Assembly: GCA_035384565.1 (NCBI GenBank)
Contig: DAOOIT010000061.1
Span: 1-33,914 of the forward strand
DNA from: Planctomycetota bacterium
GTDB lineage: Bacteria; Planctomycetota; PUPC01; DSUN01
DNA: 33,914 nucleotides
Reading direction: 5' to 3'
The translations under genes were made by a program, and so were the position numbers. Below, piece after piece: positions 10,957 through 19,284 of this stretch (position 1 is the first letter of the stretch; each line of letters begins with the position of its first letter). Below the pieces are notes generated by a model. The model searched no databases. It saw only the letters and a list, made by a program, of their open reading frames with translations, and was not told the DNA's origin.

Positions 10957-11237
10957 GAGCCTGTCCGAGAATCCGCGTGAGGCTGCGACGCCGCCGATTC
11001 GGGCCGCACGCAAGGAGCGAGGAGGAGGCGATGCAACGGAGCGCATCGCGGACGATGCGCGACACAGCGGGCGGCCTGAAGTCGCGGCGTCCCTTCGGGT
11101 TGCGGCGTCAGCGGGCCGGCTGCCACGTTGCGGCTCCTCAGCGATGCATTCCAGGGCATCGCCTGCGTCGCCGCGCCTCGCATCCAGCCCGCTGACGCCG
11201 GCAACGCAGCCCACGGGGATTCTCGGACAGGCTCCTA
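10954..11237. mobile_element. MITE-like element, copy A (full length)
   Basis: The termini GGAGCCTGTCCGAGAATCC (from 10956) and its exact reverse complement (to 11235) are flanked on both sides by TA within CTAG. The 280-bp body has no gene and contains internal foldbacks such as GGCGTCAGCGGGC (11105-11117) against 11187-11199. Copy 33139-33309 is the reverse complement of this copy with 113 bp missing. Terminal repeats plus TA or CTAG target fit a non-autonomous derivative of an IS630/Tc1 or IS5 (IS427-group) transposon; no transposase is present. Confidence 0.85.
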
Positions 11238-11428
11238 GAGGAGAGGGAGCCGCCCGCTCGTCTCGCGGGGCAGAGACGCCCCGCCCGCAGGGTCGCGCAC
11301 GGGCGGAGGCGTCGGTGGCACACGTTCGCCCGCTCTCCCGGCTCGTGCCCCTCACTCATTCGACAGCAGGCGGCCTCTTCTTTACAATGATCGGGTACAT
11401 CGAAGACCCGGACGGCAAGGAGAGGCGT
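11238..11428 (+). other. Leader and control region of the glycosidase gene
   Basis: There is no gene. A short hairpin (GCGGGGC-agagac-GCCCCGC) lies near 11274-11293. The promoter of the next gene is at 11360-11388. An AAGGAGAGG ribosome site is at 11417-11425. Confidence 0.5.
11360..11388 (+). promoter_or_regulatory. Promoter of the CBM9-type glycosidase gene
   Basis: TCGACA (11360-11365), 17 bp, TACAAT (11383-11388). The ATG at 11387 lies inside the -10 box, so it cannot be the start used from this promoter. This supports the downstream GTG at 11429. Confidence 0.6.
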
Positions 11429-14275
11429 GTGGCCCGTCGAGGATTTCTCGGCTTAGCGGCGGCCGCGGGGGCGGCGTTCGTGCTGGCCGGCGCCGCGCCC
11501 CGGCCGGCGCGCGGCGCCGGCCTTTTCGACGAGCCCGCGCAGCTCGAGCCGCTGAAGCTCGACAGGCCGGCCGCCCAGGGCTGGCGCGCAATCGCCGGCG
11601 CCATCAAGCCCCTCGCCGGCATCGCCTATCCCGGCGAGCAGGTCGCCATCCAGTTCTCGGTGCGCAACGAGGGCGCCGCGCCCATCGAAGCGATCCCGGT
11701 GCTCGAGATCGTCCGCGTCGCCGGCCGCTTCGTGCGGTTCGAGCCCGACCCCGATGTGCTGGGCGGCGCCCGCGAGATCACCGCCCTGGCGCCCGCCGGC
11801 GAACCCGTCCGCCTCGACTTCCCCCTGCTCGCGCTCGCCCCGAAGAACGACGCAACCCTGTCGTGGCAGACCGATCCCGACCACCCTTTCGCCGAGCCGG
11901 GCCTCTACGCGCTCGTCTTCGAGCTGCCGCGGCGGGGGCGCCAGATCATCGCCACCTTCGCGCGCGTCCACCCGCCGGCCGCCGAAGGCGCCGCGGCAGG
12001 GTCGGCCCTCGTCTACCCGCTCGACCTCCAGGGCCCCCTCGCGCGCCAGCTCGATCTCGCCAAGCGCCTGGGCTTCCGCTGGGTGCGCGCCAACGGCATG
12101 CCCAACTGGGCCGCGGCCAGCCAGCCCAACCTCGCCTCGCCCTTCGACTGGTCGAGGCTGGACGCGTGGATCGAGGAGTTCCGCTCGCGCGGGCTGCGCC
12201 TGATCACCAGCCTGGCCGGCTCGCCGCGCCAGGCCATCACCGCGGCCAACTGGCAGGCCGGCAACTACGTGCACGACCCGCAGCACGACGAGCGGTTCGG
12301 CGACTTCGTGGAGGAGGCCGTGGCCCGCTACTGCGGAGCCGACGGCCAGGGGCCGCTCCAGATCATTGACTTCTGGCACGAGCCCTGGGAGGGGGGCGGC
12401 GGCGCCGGCTGGAAGAGCGACGCGCCCCGCTATCGCGCCCTCTACGCCATCGTGAGCGACCGCGCGCGCAAGGGCAGCCGCCGCATCACCGTGGGCGGCA
12501 CCTCCAGCATGACCAACACGTACGACAAGTTCCTCTCGCTCCGCGACGGCGAGGCCGTCTGGGGCCCGCGGCTCGGCGTGCTCACCGACCGCGGCGTGCC
12601 GCCCCACGCCTGCTTCGGGCCGCGCGCGGGCCGCAGGCTCATCGCCACCTCGATGGAGCTGGCCGCGCGCGGCGGCAGCGCCGACACGCTCGTGGCCGCT
12701 GCTACCCATCTCACCGCCGCCGGCCAGCGCAAGGTCTGCCCGGTCAACGCCGACGGCTTCTTCTGGGAGAACGGCCCGGCCGGCCCGCTCTGCGCCCCGG
12801 CCGCCGCCGCCGCCAGCGCCTTCCTGCACTTCACGGCCGGCCTCGACTTCGAGCGCATCGTCTCCCACGACCGCCTGCCCTGGCTCTACCAGTGGGGCGG
12901 CGGCCCGCGCGTGCTCTTCATCCTCGCCGGCGACCGCCATCGCCTCTCCCCCAACGCCGTCGCCCCCTTCGACCAGATCCGCGCCGACGGCACCATCCGC
13001 ATCGAGACCATGGACGGCCGCCTCCAGGCCTGGGACCAGTACGGCACCCCCTATGCCGCCGAGGGCGGCCAGTTCCGCCTCCCGTGCTCCGCCGAGTCGG
13101 TCTACCTCGAGGCCCCCGGCGTGCCCGCGCCCATGGTCGCCCAGACCGTCGCCGACGGCCGCATCGAGGGCGTCACCCCGGTCGAGTTCTTCGCCGACGA
13201 CTTCACCGTGCCCCTCCCCAGGCTCAAGGCCGTGGAGGTCGAGGTCCACAACGTCCTCACCCACCAGATTCACGGCACCGTCACCGTCGTGCCGCCCAGC
13301 TCGATTGGCCTTCAGGAGACCATGGTCTCCGTGTCGCTGGGCGCCGGCGCCACCAAGACCCTGTCGCTGCCGGTCACATGGGCCAAGCCGCATCCCGCCA
13401 ATGCCTACCCCTTCACGTTCCGCTTCGCGAGCGCCGCCGGCAAGGCCGAGCGCACCGAGGAACTGCACGTGCACACCATCGCCCGCGGCACCCCCACGGT
13501 GGACGGCGGCCTGACCGACTGGGCGGCGAGCATCCCCGTGCTGCTCCGCACGGGGGAGGCGCCGCTCGACCTTGCCGAGGCCGCCTGGCGCCCCTGGGAG
13601 ACGCGCAAGGATGTGGCCCGCGGCATGGCCGAGCTGAGTTTGATGTGGGACGAGACCCACCTCTACCTGGCCGTGCGCGAGCGCGCCCGCGACTGGAAGC
13701 CCAAGCCGCGCCTCTCGACCCGCAGGGACGACGACTACTTCGGCGCCGACGACCTCGCGCACACCTATGTCAAGGACCTCTGGGACGCGCTGCCGTACGT
13801 CGGCCACTGCCTCCAGATCGGCCTGCGCTACCAGCCCTTCCGCGCACGGCTCGCGCCCGCGGGCGTGGTGCCGCCGCGCATGGTGGCCGACGACGACACC
13901 GACACCGAGTACGCCCTGTGGGGCACGCCCGACGGCGGGGCCGAGCTCTGGCGCAGCGCGGCGCCCGAGCTCGGCTTCTTCAACTTCCTGCCGCGCTGCA
14001 TGCCCGAGGGCTACGACGGCGTGCCCAAGGGCGCGCAGGCCGTGGTCAAGCGCCAGGGCGACGACACGATCTACGAGGCCGCCATCCCGCTGGCCGACCT
14101 GCCCGGCCTCAAGCCCGCCCCCGGCAAGGTGATCCAGATCGCCTTCGCCCTGCCTGGCTCGGGCCTCGAGCTGGGCGCGGGCCGCAGCCGCCCGCGCACC
14201 AACTGCCTCACCCTCCGGCCCACCTGGGGCAGCCGACTCTCCAACGACATCCGATGGGGATTCGTCAAGGACTGA
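11429..14275 (+). CDS. Tat-exported multidomain glycosidase with C-terminal CBM9-like domain
   Basis: The 948-residue protein begins with a Tat signal (ARRGFLGLAAAAG). A beta-sandwich domain (about 45-190) carries FSVRNEGAAPIEAIPVLEI. A (beta/alpha)8-like region (about 200-480) contains GFRWVRANG and the motif WHEPW (316-320), whose Glu318 is a candidate acid/base as in clan GH-A enzymes. A middle region follows, and from about 689 a CBM9/DOMON-like domain (TVDGGLTDW, MWDETHLYLAVRE). It probably hydrolyses an external polysaccharide; the family and substrate are not assigned. The GTG start is preferred because it follows AAGGAGAGG and puts the twin arginines at residues 3-4. An ATG at 11387 would add 14 residues but overlaps the -10 box. 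Confidence 0.75.
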   Translation: MARRGFLGLAAAAGAAFVLAGAAPRPARGAGLFDEPAQLEPLKLDRPAAQGWRAIAGAIKPLAGIAYPGEQVAIQFSVRNEGAAPIEAIPVLEIVRVAGRFVRFEPDPDVLGGAREITALAPAGEPVRLDFPLLALAPKNDATLSWQTDPDHPFAEPGLYALVFELPRRGRQIIATFARVHPPAAEGAAAGSALVYPLDLQGPLARQLDLAKRLGFRWVRANGMPNWAAASQPNLASPFDWSRLDAWIEEFRSRGLRLITSLAGSPRQAITAANWQAGNYVHDPQHDERFGDFVEEAVARYCGADGQGPLQIIDFWHEPWEGGGGAGWKSDAPRYRALYAIVSDRARKGSRRITVGGTSSMTNTYDKFLSLRDGEAVWGPRLGVLTDRGVPPHACFGPRAGRRLIATSMELAARGGSADTLVAAATHLTAAGQRKVCPVNADGFFWENGPAGPLCAPAAAAASAFLHFTAGLDFERIVSHDRLPWLYQWGGGPRVLFILAGDRHRLSPNAVAPFDQIRADGTIRIETMDGRLQAWDQYGTPYAAEGGQFRLPCSAESVYLEAPGVPAPMVAQTVADGRIEGVTPVEFFADDFTVPLPRLKAVEVEVHNVLTHQIHGTVTVVPPSSIGLQETMVSVSLGAGATKTLSLPVTWAKPHPANAYPFTFRFASAAGKAERTEELHVHTIARGTPTVDGGLTDWAASIPVLLRTGEAPLDLAEAAWRPWETRKDVARGMAELSLMWDETHLYLAVRERARDWKPKPRLSTRRDDDYFGADDLAHTYVKDLWDALPYVGHCLQIGLRYQPFRARLAPAGVVPPRMVADDDTDTEYALWGTPDGGAELWRSAAPELGFFNFLPRCMPEGYDGVPKGAQAVVKRQGDDTIYEAAIPLADLPGLKPAPGKVIQIAFALPGSGLELGAGRSRPRTNCLTLRPTWGSRLSNDIRWGFVKD

Positions 14276-14281
14276 GGCCCC

Positions 14282-14297
14282 GCCCGACCGATCGGGC
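14282..14297 (+). terminator. Weak hairpin after the glycosidase gene
   Basis: GCCCGA (14282-14287) and TCGGGC (14292-14297) form a 6-bp stem with a 4-nt loop just after the stop codon, without a T-tract. Confidence 0.35.
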
Positions 14298-14304
14298 CCA
14301 TCGC

Positions 14305-14333
14305 TTTACAGCCCCCGGCACACCTGCTAGACT
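14305..14333 (+). promoter_or_regulatory. Promoter of the glycosidase/ApnL-like pair
   Basis: TTTACA (14305-14310), 17 bp, TAGACT (14328-14333). The following leader of about 150 nt before the ATG at 14487 is unusually long for this window and has only a weak ribosome site, so a regulatory leader is possible. A seven-codon frame (14403-14423) lies in it. Confidence 0.55.
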
Positions 14334-14486
14334 CTGGAGGCGGTCAGAGGCCCCATCGGTGTGTGTGAGCCTTTGGACTGCGTGCGCGAAGCACCGCTTT
14401 GGATGAAGCAGGTGCAGGCATAGAGCGGCGCTCCGCTCCGCACTCCGAAAGGCGGTCGGCCACTGAGATCGGGAGTCCCGCAAACT

Positions 14487-16670
14487 ATGCGTAAGGCCGT
14501 GCTGTCCAATGGCGTCGAGTTGACCCTCCTCTCCCGCGGCGGCCGCTTCCTCGGTCTCGGCGAGGTGCGCGTCGGCGGCGTGCCGCTGCGAAGCGGTCGC
14601 AGGCCGATGTTCGTCGAGATTCGCAACCCCAGCGCCATCACGCTTTGCGATTACACGATCGAACATGAGGAGGCCAACGACACCGGCATCACGCTCGACT
14701 TCTCGATGAAACGCCGCGAGGGCGGGGTGATGGACTGGATGGTCCACTCTGTCCGCAACCGCTACAGCACGGCCGACTGGACGCAGGCCGCGCAGCCCGC
14801 GCCCGACACGCATCTGCTCCTGGAGCTCAGGCCCGTGAGCCGCACGCTCGCAGGCCGCGCGTTCACGGGCTTCGCGTATCAGTATCGCTACCGCAGCGAG
14901 AGCATCCCCATCTACAAGCTCCTCGACCGTGGCACCTGGGAGCCGGGCGGCCGGGCCACGGGCTGCGAGTTCTGGATGCGCTCGTGCTTCGTGCCCTCGG
15001 TCGTCCGCTTCGAGTCCGTCGAGCAATTCCACTCGACCGAGTGGTATCTGCCGAGCTGCGACAACCCGAACATCTTCCAGTTCCTGCCGCTCCAGACCGA
15101 GCTTCAGGGCTTCACCTTCACGGCGTCGGAGGCGGGCACGCTCGTCACCTGGGCGACCGAGGTGGCCCACATCCGCTCGCTGTTCGAGAAACCCCGCGGG
15201 GCCGACGAGATCGTCCACCTCCACGAGCACTGCGGCGACTTGGGCCTCGAGTTGGCCACGGCGCCCGTCGAGGTGCTGTGGTGCCCGAGTGTGGGCGGGA
15301 CGTCCCCGTCCCGCGGACCGCGGCGTGGGGACACGCCGCCCACAATGGGGGTGGATCCCCAGCATGCCAATCTATACGAGGCGGCCCGCGAACTGGTGCA
15401 CGAGACGCTTCACGCCCAGCTCGGGATGCGGCGCGAGCGGGTGACGACCTACGGGATGATCGAGGAGTGGACCGAGCCCGACTTCGTCCGCTACACGGCT
15501 CTCGGCGTGCCCAGGCTCCTCGCCGCCGGGATGAAGAAGATCGGCCTCGCCAACCACTTCCAGAACAACATGAACGTCTACGGCGTGAGCAACATGTGCT
15601 GCACGGTGGACTACAAGTTCCCCGACGGCTATGCGGAGGGCCTGCGCGCCCTGTGCGACGCGGCGAAGGCGGGCGGGGCCAAGGTGGAGATGTGGGGCAA
15701 CACGAGCGTCTCCAGCCTCTCCGAAATCTTCTCGCGCCGCCACGGCCAGCCCAAGCGGGTCGAGTTCCTGCCCGAAGAGGACTCGGTCGTCGAGCTGATG
15801 CGCAAGGCCAAGGCCCCGTGGGTGCGCAACCCGTCGAACGCCATCGAGGCCGACCACTACACGCCGGTGTTCTGCGTGATGAACCTGCGCGACCCCGACG
15901 TGCGCGCCTATTGGCTCCGGCGCTGGGGCGCGGCACACGACCAGGTCGGCCTCGAGGGCATCTTCCTCGACAGCAGCTTCAACCTCTCCAGCGACAAGTT
16001 CCACTTCCAGCAGCGCGTGGCCGCCGACCGCAGCGGCGCTACGGCCGACCAGACGGCGCTTCTCGGCTCTTATCGCCCCGTCGTCGAGCCGCCCGCGGCC
16101 ATCCTGTCGCAGTACCGCGCCCACCTGGACCTCATGGCCGAGATGCAGCGCCTGGGCTACGACTACTGCAACGAGGACCTGGGCGTCTTCGGCATCCACC
16201 GCCACGGCCCGGGCATCGAGATGCGCCTGGGCTGCCTGCCGCTGTGGGCCGAGTGCATCGCCAACTACGATCTCCCGGCCATCGAGAAGGCGGGGGCCGA
16301 CCCCGACGACGTGTTCTTCCGCGGCCTCGCCTATCGCATGATGTGGGCGATCTATTGGGACAACCGCTCCGACCGCCTGAGCTTCCACTACGGCGGCGTG
16401 CGCGGCGAGCACGACCTGCCCGCCGAGCGCCATCTCGCCCTGCTCCGCGCCTTCAGCGAGGTCAATCCCCTGATGCGGAACCGCGAGATCCTGCCCGACG
16501 AGTCAGGCGTCGTCTACCGCACCGAGGGCAGGCAGGTGCTCTGGGCGTTCGCCGATCTCGGGTTCCCGCTCGGCGCCCCACGCCGCGTGCGCGACGTGGT
16601 CTCGGGCGAGGAGGCGACCTGTCGCCAGCTCGCGGCCCAGAGACACAGGCTTCACCTGATCGAGGGCTGA
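14487..16670 (+). CDS. Probable TIM-barrel glycosidase, family not recognised
   Basis: This 727-residue protein has no signal peptide and is predicted cytoplasmic. The N-terminal half (to about 260) looks like a beta-sandwich. The C-terminal half carries barrel-type strands with acidic ends: GLEGIFLDSSFN near 490 and CNEDLGVFG near 560. The overall layout resembles clan GH-D (alpha-galactosidase-like) proteins; I cannot name a family, and the catalytic residues are guesses. A palindromic DNA element is embedded at residues 268-286. The next gene starts 3 bp after the stop, so the two are surely co-transcribed and probably act on the same substrate. The start is the first ATG, with a weak ribosome site. 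Confidence 0.6.
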   Translation: MRKAVLSNGVELTLLSRGGRFLGLGEVRVGGVPLRSGRRPMFVEIRNPSAITLCDYTIEHEEANDTGITLDFSMKRREGGVMDWMVHSVRNRYSTADWTQAAQPAPDTHLLLELRPVSRTLAGRAFTGFAYQYRYRSESIPIYKLLDRGTWEPGGRATGCEFWMRSCFVPSVVRFESVEQFHSTEWYLPSCDNPNIFQFLPLQTELQGFTFTASEAGTLVTWATEVAHIRSLFEKPRGADEIVHLHEHCGDLGLELATAPVEVLWCPSVGGTSPSRGPRRGDTPPTMGVDPQHANLYEAARELVHETLHAQLGMRRERVTTYGMIEEWTEPDFVRYTALGVPRLLAAGMKKIGLANHFQNNMNVYGVSNMCCTVDYKFPDGYAEGLRALCDAAKAGGAKVEMWGNTSVSSLSEIFSRRHGQPKRVEFLPEEDSVVELMRKAKAPWVRNPSNAIEADHYTPVFCVMNLRDPDVRAYWLRRWGAAHDQVGLEGIFLDSSFNLSSDKFHFQQRVAADRSGATADQTALLGSYRPVVEPPAAILSQYRAHLDLMAEMQRLGYDYCNEDLGVFGIHRHGPGIEMRLGCLPLWAECIANYDLPAIEKAGADPDDVFFRGLAYRMMWAIYWDNRSDRLSFHYGGVRGEHDLPAERHLALLRAFSEVNPLMRNREILPDESGVVYRTEGRQVLWAFADLGFPLGAPRRVRDVVSGEEATCRQLAAQRHRLHLIEG
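15290..15344 (+). repeat. F2 palindromic repeat inside the glycosidase-like gene
   Basis: TGTGGGCGG (15290-15298) and CCGCCCACA (15336-15344) are perfect ends around two nested hairpins. It encodes SVGGTSPSRGPRRGDTPPT, unlike the surrounding protein. The same DNA in reverse orientation forms the right half of 9435-9543. Confidence 0.78.
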
Positions 16671-16673
16671 CGC

Positions 16674-18581
16674 ATGTATGGGTGGATCGCGCTCCGCGCC
16701 GGGCCGCTGGAGATGTTCTTCGACCCCGCGTGGGCCTTCCTGCGCAGGATTCGGCTCGGCGGGCGCGAGGTGCTCCGCGGCATCTATGCGCCCGTGCGCG
16801 ATGCAGCCTGGGGCACCGTGCCGCCCCGCGTGTCGAACCTGAAGGTCGAGAAAGGCGCCGATTCGTTCCGCCTGAACTTCGACGCCGAGTGCCGGCGGGG
16901 CGACGTTGACTTCGCCTGGCAGGGCACCATCGCGGGCGAGCCCGATGGCACGGTGCGCTTCACCTTCAAGGGCGTGGCGCGCTCGACGTTTGTGCGCCAG
17001 CGCATCGGCTTCTGCGTGCTCCATCCCATCGCCGAGTGCGCGGGCTTCCCGTGCACCATCGAGCACACCAACGGCGAGATCGAGAAGAGCGAATTCCCCA
17101 CCCACATTTCGCCGCACCAGCCCTTCTTCGACGTGCGGGCGATCATCCACCGCGTCGCCGAAGGCATCGCCGCCGAGGTGCGTTGCGAGGGCGACACCTT
17201 CGAGACCGAGGACCAACGGAACTGGACCGACGCCTCGTTCAAGACCTACTGCACGCCGCTCGCCCTCCCCCGCCCCGTCGAGGTCAGAGCGGGCACGGTC
17301 GTCGAGCAGGCGGTCTCGCTCAAGCTCGATGGGGCTCTGCCGCGGGGGGCCCGCGGGAAGTCCTCCGCGTTTCCCCGATTGGTTGGCCTGCGGCTGGATG
17401 CCGACGAGCGCCGGACCCAGCCGCTTCCCTCGTTGGGCCTCTGCGTGGCCAGCCACGGCCAGCCCTTGAGCCCCAGGGAGATCGCCCGCCTGAAGGCCCT
17501 GAGCCTCTCGCACCTGCGGGTCGAACTGGCGCCCGCCGAGCCGGGCTGGCGGGAACTTCTGAGTCGCGCCAGCGCCGAGACCAAGGCTGTCGGCGCCGGG
17601 CTCGAGGTCGCCCTGTTGCTCTCCGAGCGAGCGGAGGAGGAGCTACGCACCGTGAAGGATGCGGCGGAGGCGCTTCAGCCCAGGGTGGCGCGGTGGCTCG
17701 TCTTCCCAACGGGCGAGCGCGCAGTGACGCCACCCGGCCTCGTGCCGCTGGCCCGCCGCTTCCTGACCGGGGCGCCCATCGGCGGCGGCACGAATCGCTA
17801 CTTCACCGAACTCAACCGCGAACGCCCGCAGGCCCGCGAACTCGACCTCGTTGCCTACTCGTTCAACCCCCAGGTGCACACCTTTGACGAAGCCTCGATG
17901 GTGGAGTCCGTTGACGGCCAGCGCTGGACGGCGCTGAGCGCGGCGAAGTTTGTCGAGGGCCGGCCCCTGGCCCTCGGGCCGATCACCCTCAGGCCGCGAG
18001 CGAGAAGGCCGCCTGAAGGCGGGACTCCGAACGAGTTGCCGCCGAACGTGGACCCGCGTCAGGCGTCGCTGTTCGCCGCGGGCTGGACCCTCGCGAGCAT
18101 CGCGGCCCTCGCCGCGCAGGGCGTGCGCAGCCTCACCTATTACGAGACCACGGGCTGGCTGGGTGTGATGGAGACCGAGCAGGGCTCGCCCCTGCCCGGG
18201 TCGTTCGCCTCCGAGCCCGGTTGCGTGTTCCCCGTCTACCACGTCCTCGCCGACCTGGGGGAGCTCGCAGGCGGCGAGGTGGCGCCCGTGGCAACCGACG
18301 CCCCGCTCTTCCTCGCAGGCCTTCTCGTGCGCAAAGCGGGCAGAATGCGGCTGGTCGTGGCCAACCTCACCGACGAGACGCTTGAGGTGCAGCTCGGCCC
18401 GCTGCCGGCCCTGACCACGCTGCACCCGCTCGACGACTCGAACGCGGCCGCGGCCTGCCGCGCACCCGAGGTCTTCCGCACCAGAGTGGGCAGGATTCTC
18501 GCCACACCGCGCGGGCCGAAGGGGTCCTCGACAATCACGCTGCCGCCCTACGGTCTCGCGCGGCTCGACGCCCGGACGTGA
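16674..18581 (+). CDS. Protein resembling D-apionate lactonase (ApnL family)
   Basis: The 635-residue protein has no signal peptide. It shows the run of motifs I associate with ApnL: GGREVLRGIYAPVRDAAWGTVPP near 30-50, then RIGFCVLHPIAECAG, FPTHISPHQPF, and EDQRNWTDASFKTY near 178-191. TNRYFTELNRERP, a YSFNPQVHTFD strand and TYYETTGW follow further on. ApnL opens D-apionate lactone in D-apiose breakdown. The recognition is from memory of the family, and this may be a relative with another substrate. An F1 palindromic element is embedded at about residues 444-453 (PPEGGTPN). It is tightly coupled to the upstream glycosidase-like gene (3-bp gap) and ends 4 bp from the convergent CPBP gene. Confidence 0.6.
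   Translation: MYGWIALRAGPLEMFFDPAWAFLRRIRLGGREVLRGIYAPVRDAAWGTVPPRVSNLKVEKGADSFRLNFDAECRRGDVDFAWQGTIAGEPDGTVRFTFKGVARSTFVRQRIGFCVLHPIAECAGFPCTIEHTNGEIEKSEFPTHISPHQPFFDVRAIIHRVAEGIAAEVRCEGDTFETEDQRNWTDASFKTYCTPLALPRPVEVRAGTVVEQAVSLKLDGALPRGARGKSSAFPRLVGLRLDADERRTQPLPSLGLCVASHGQPLSPREIARLKALSLSHLRVELAPAEPGWRELLSRASAETKAVGAGLEVALLLSERAEEELRTVKDAAEALQPRVARWLVFPTGERAVTPPGLVPLARRFLTGAPIGGGTNRYFTELNRERPQARELDLVAYSFNPQVHTFDEASMVESVDGQRWTALSAAKFVEGRPLALGPITLRPRARRPPEGGTPNELPPNVDPRQASLFAAGWTLASIAALAAQGVRSLTYYETTGWLGVMETEQGSPLPGSFASEPGCVFPVYHVLADLGELAGGEVAPVATDAPLFLAGLLVRKAGRMRLVVANLTDETLEVQLGPLPALTTLHPLDDSNAAAACRAPEVFRTRVGRILATPRGPKGSSTITLPPYGLARLDART
18004..18033 (-). repeat. F1 palindromic repeat inside the ApnL-like gene
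   Basis: The reverse complement of the copies at 8925 and 352, with core CCGCCTGAAGGCGG and flank ACTCCGAACG. It is read here as RRPPEGGTPNE, a peptide foreign to the family. Confidence 0.75.
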
Positions 18582-18585
18582 CGTT

Positions 18586-19251
18586 TCAGCGCCACACATA
18601 GAGCAGGCAGGCGCTCAGCCACAGCGCCACGAAGGCGTGCAGCACGAAGCAGGGCCACAGGCTCCGCGCGCGCAGCGCCAGCACGCCCAGAATCACGCCG
18701 CCGGCGATCGAGCTGTACGTCTCGACCTCCGGCTTGCCGATGTGCAGGAGGGCGAACGGCACGGCCTGCACGACGGCGGCGAAATCGCCCAGCTTCGGCT
18801 CCAGCCCGAAGAGCAGGAAGCCGCGGTAGAAGTACTCCCAGCCGAACAGGTAGACGGCGTAGCACGCCGCATAGGCGAGGAACGCGGAGGCGCTGTCGCC
18901 TGCCGGGCGATGATGGCTGTAGTAACTCGCGAAGGCAGGATCGAGCCGCGTGATCACGAGAATCGCCGCGCCCATCCCGAGGCCGAAGAGCAGCACGTAC
19001 CGCACCCACAGCCGCGCATCGCCGAACTCGAGGCCCAGTTTCACGGGATTGCGGCGCAGGACGAGCGCCGAGAACAGCGCGGCCGCCGCCGTGTAGAGCA
19101 CGCCCTGCGTTACCCAGCGCTCGAGCAGCGCGTGCTCGGGCTCGGCTATGCCGAAGCGGTTGTGATAGCCCAGCGCGCACAGCACCGCCGTGGCGTAGAG
19201 CAGCAGCAGGCTCTCGCGGCAGAGCACGACGCGCTTGAGGCGTTCGAGCAT
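18586..19251 (-). CDS. CPBP-family (Rce1/Abi-like) integral membrane protein
   Basis: The 221-residue protein has about six to eight hydrophobic segments. The signature region is WEYFYRGFLLF (138-148), followed by FALLH (His170) and HAFVA (His205). In CPBP intramembrane proteases the first motif is EExxxR and the last HxxxN. Here the first Glu, normally the catalytic one, is Trp138, and the final Asn is Ala209. It may be a variant subgroup or a non-proteolytic member. The ATG at 19251 is preferred over an upstream GTG at 19269 because GGAGG sits 5 bases before it. It ends 4 bp from the convergent ApnL-like gene. Confidence 0.75.
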   Translation of the reverse strand: MLERLKRVVLCRESLLLLYATAVLCALGYHNRFGIAEPEHALLERWVTQGVLYTAAAALFSALVLRRNPVKLGLEFGDARLWVRYVLLFGLGMGAAILVITRLDPAFASYYSHHRPAGDSASAFLAYAACYAVYLFGWEYFYRGFLLFGLEPKLGDFAAVVQAVPFALLHIGKPEVETYSSIAGGVILGVLALRARSLWPCFVLHAFVALWLSACLLYVWR

Positions 19252-19284
19252 GAGGGCCTCCGCAGGCACGCGAGCCGCATGCCG

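Noticed and set aside
11387..11428. ATG at 11387 as start of the CBM9-type glycosidase
   Set aside because: It overlaps the -10 box and lacks a ribosome site; the GTG at 11429 has AAGGAGAGG and begins the Tat signal directly.
19252..19269. GTG start for the CPBP protein and, similarly, TTG at 33744 for the Sel1 protein
   Set aside because: Good ribosome sites lie just before the internal ATGs at 19251 and 33726.
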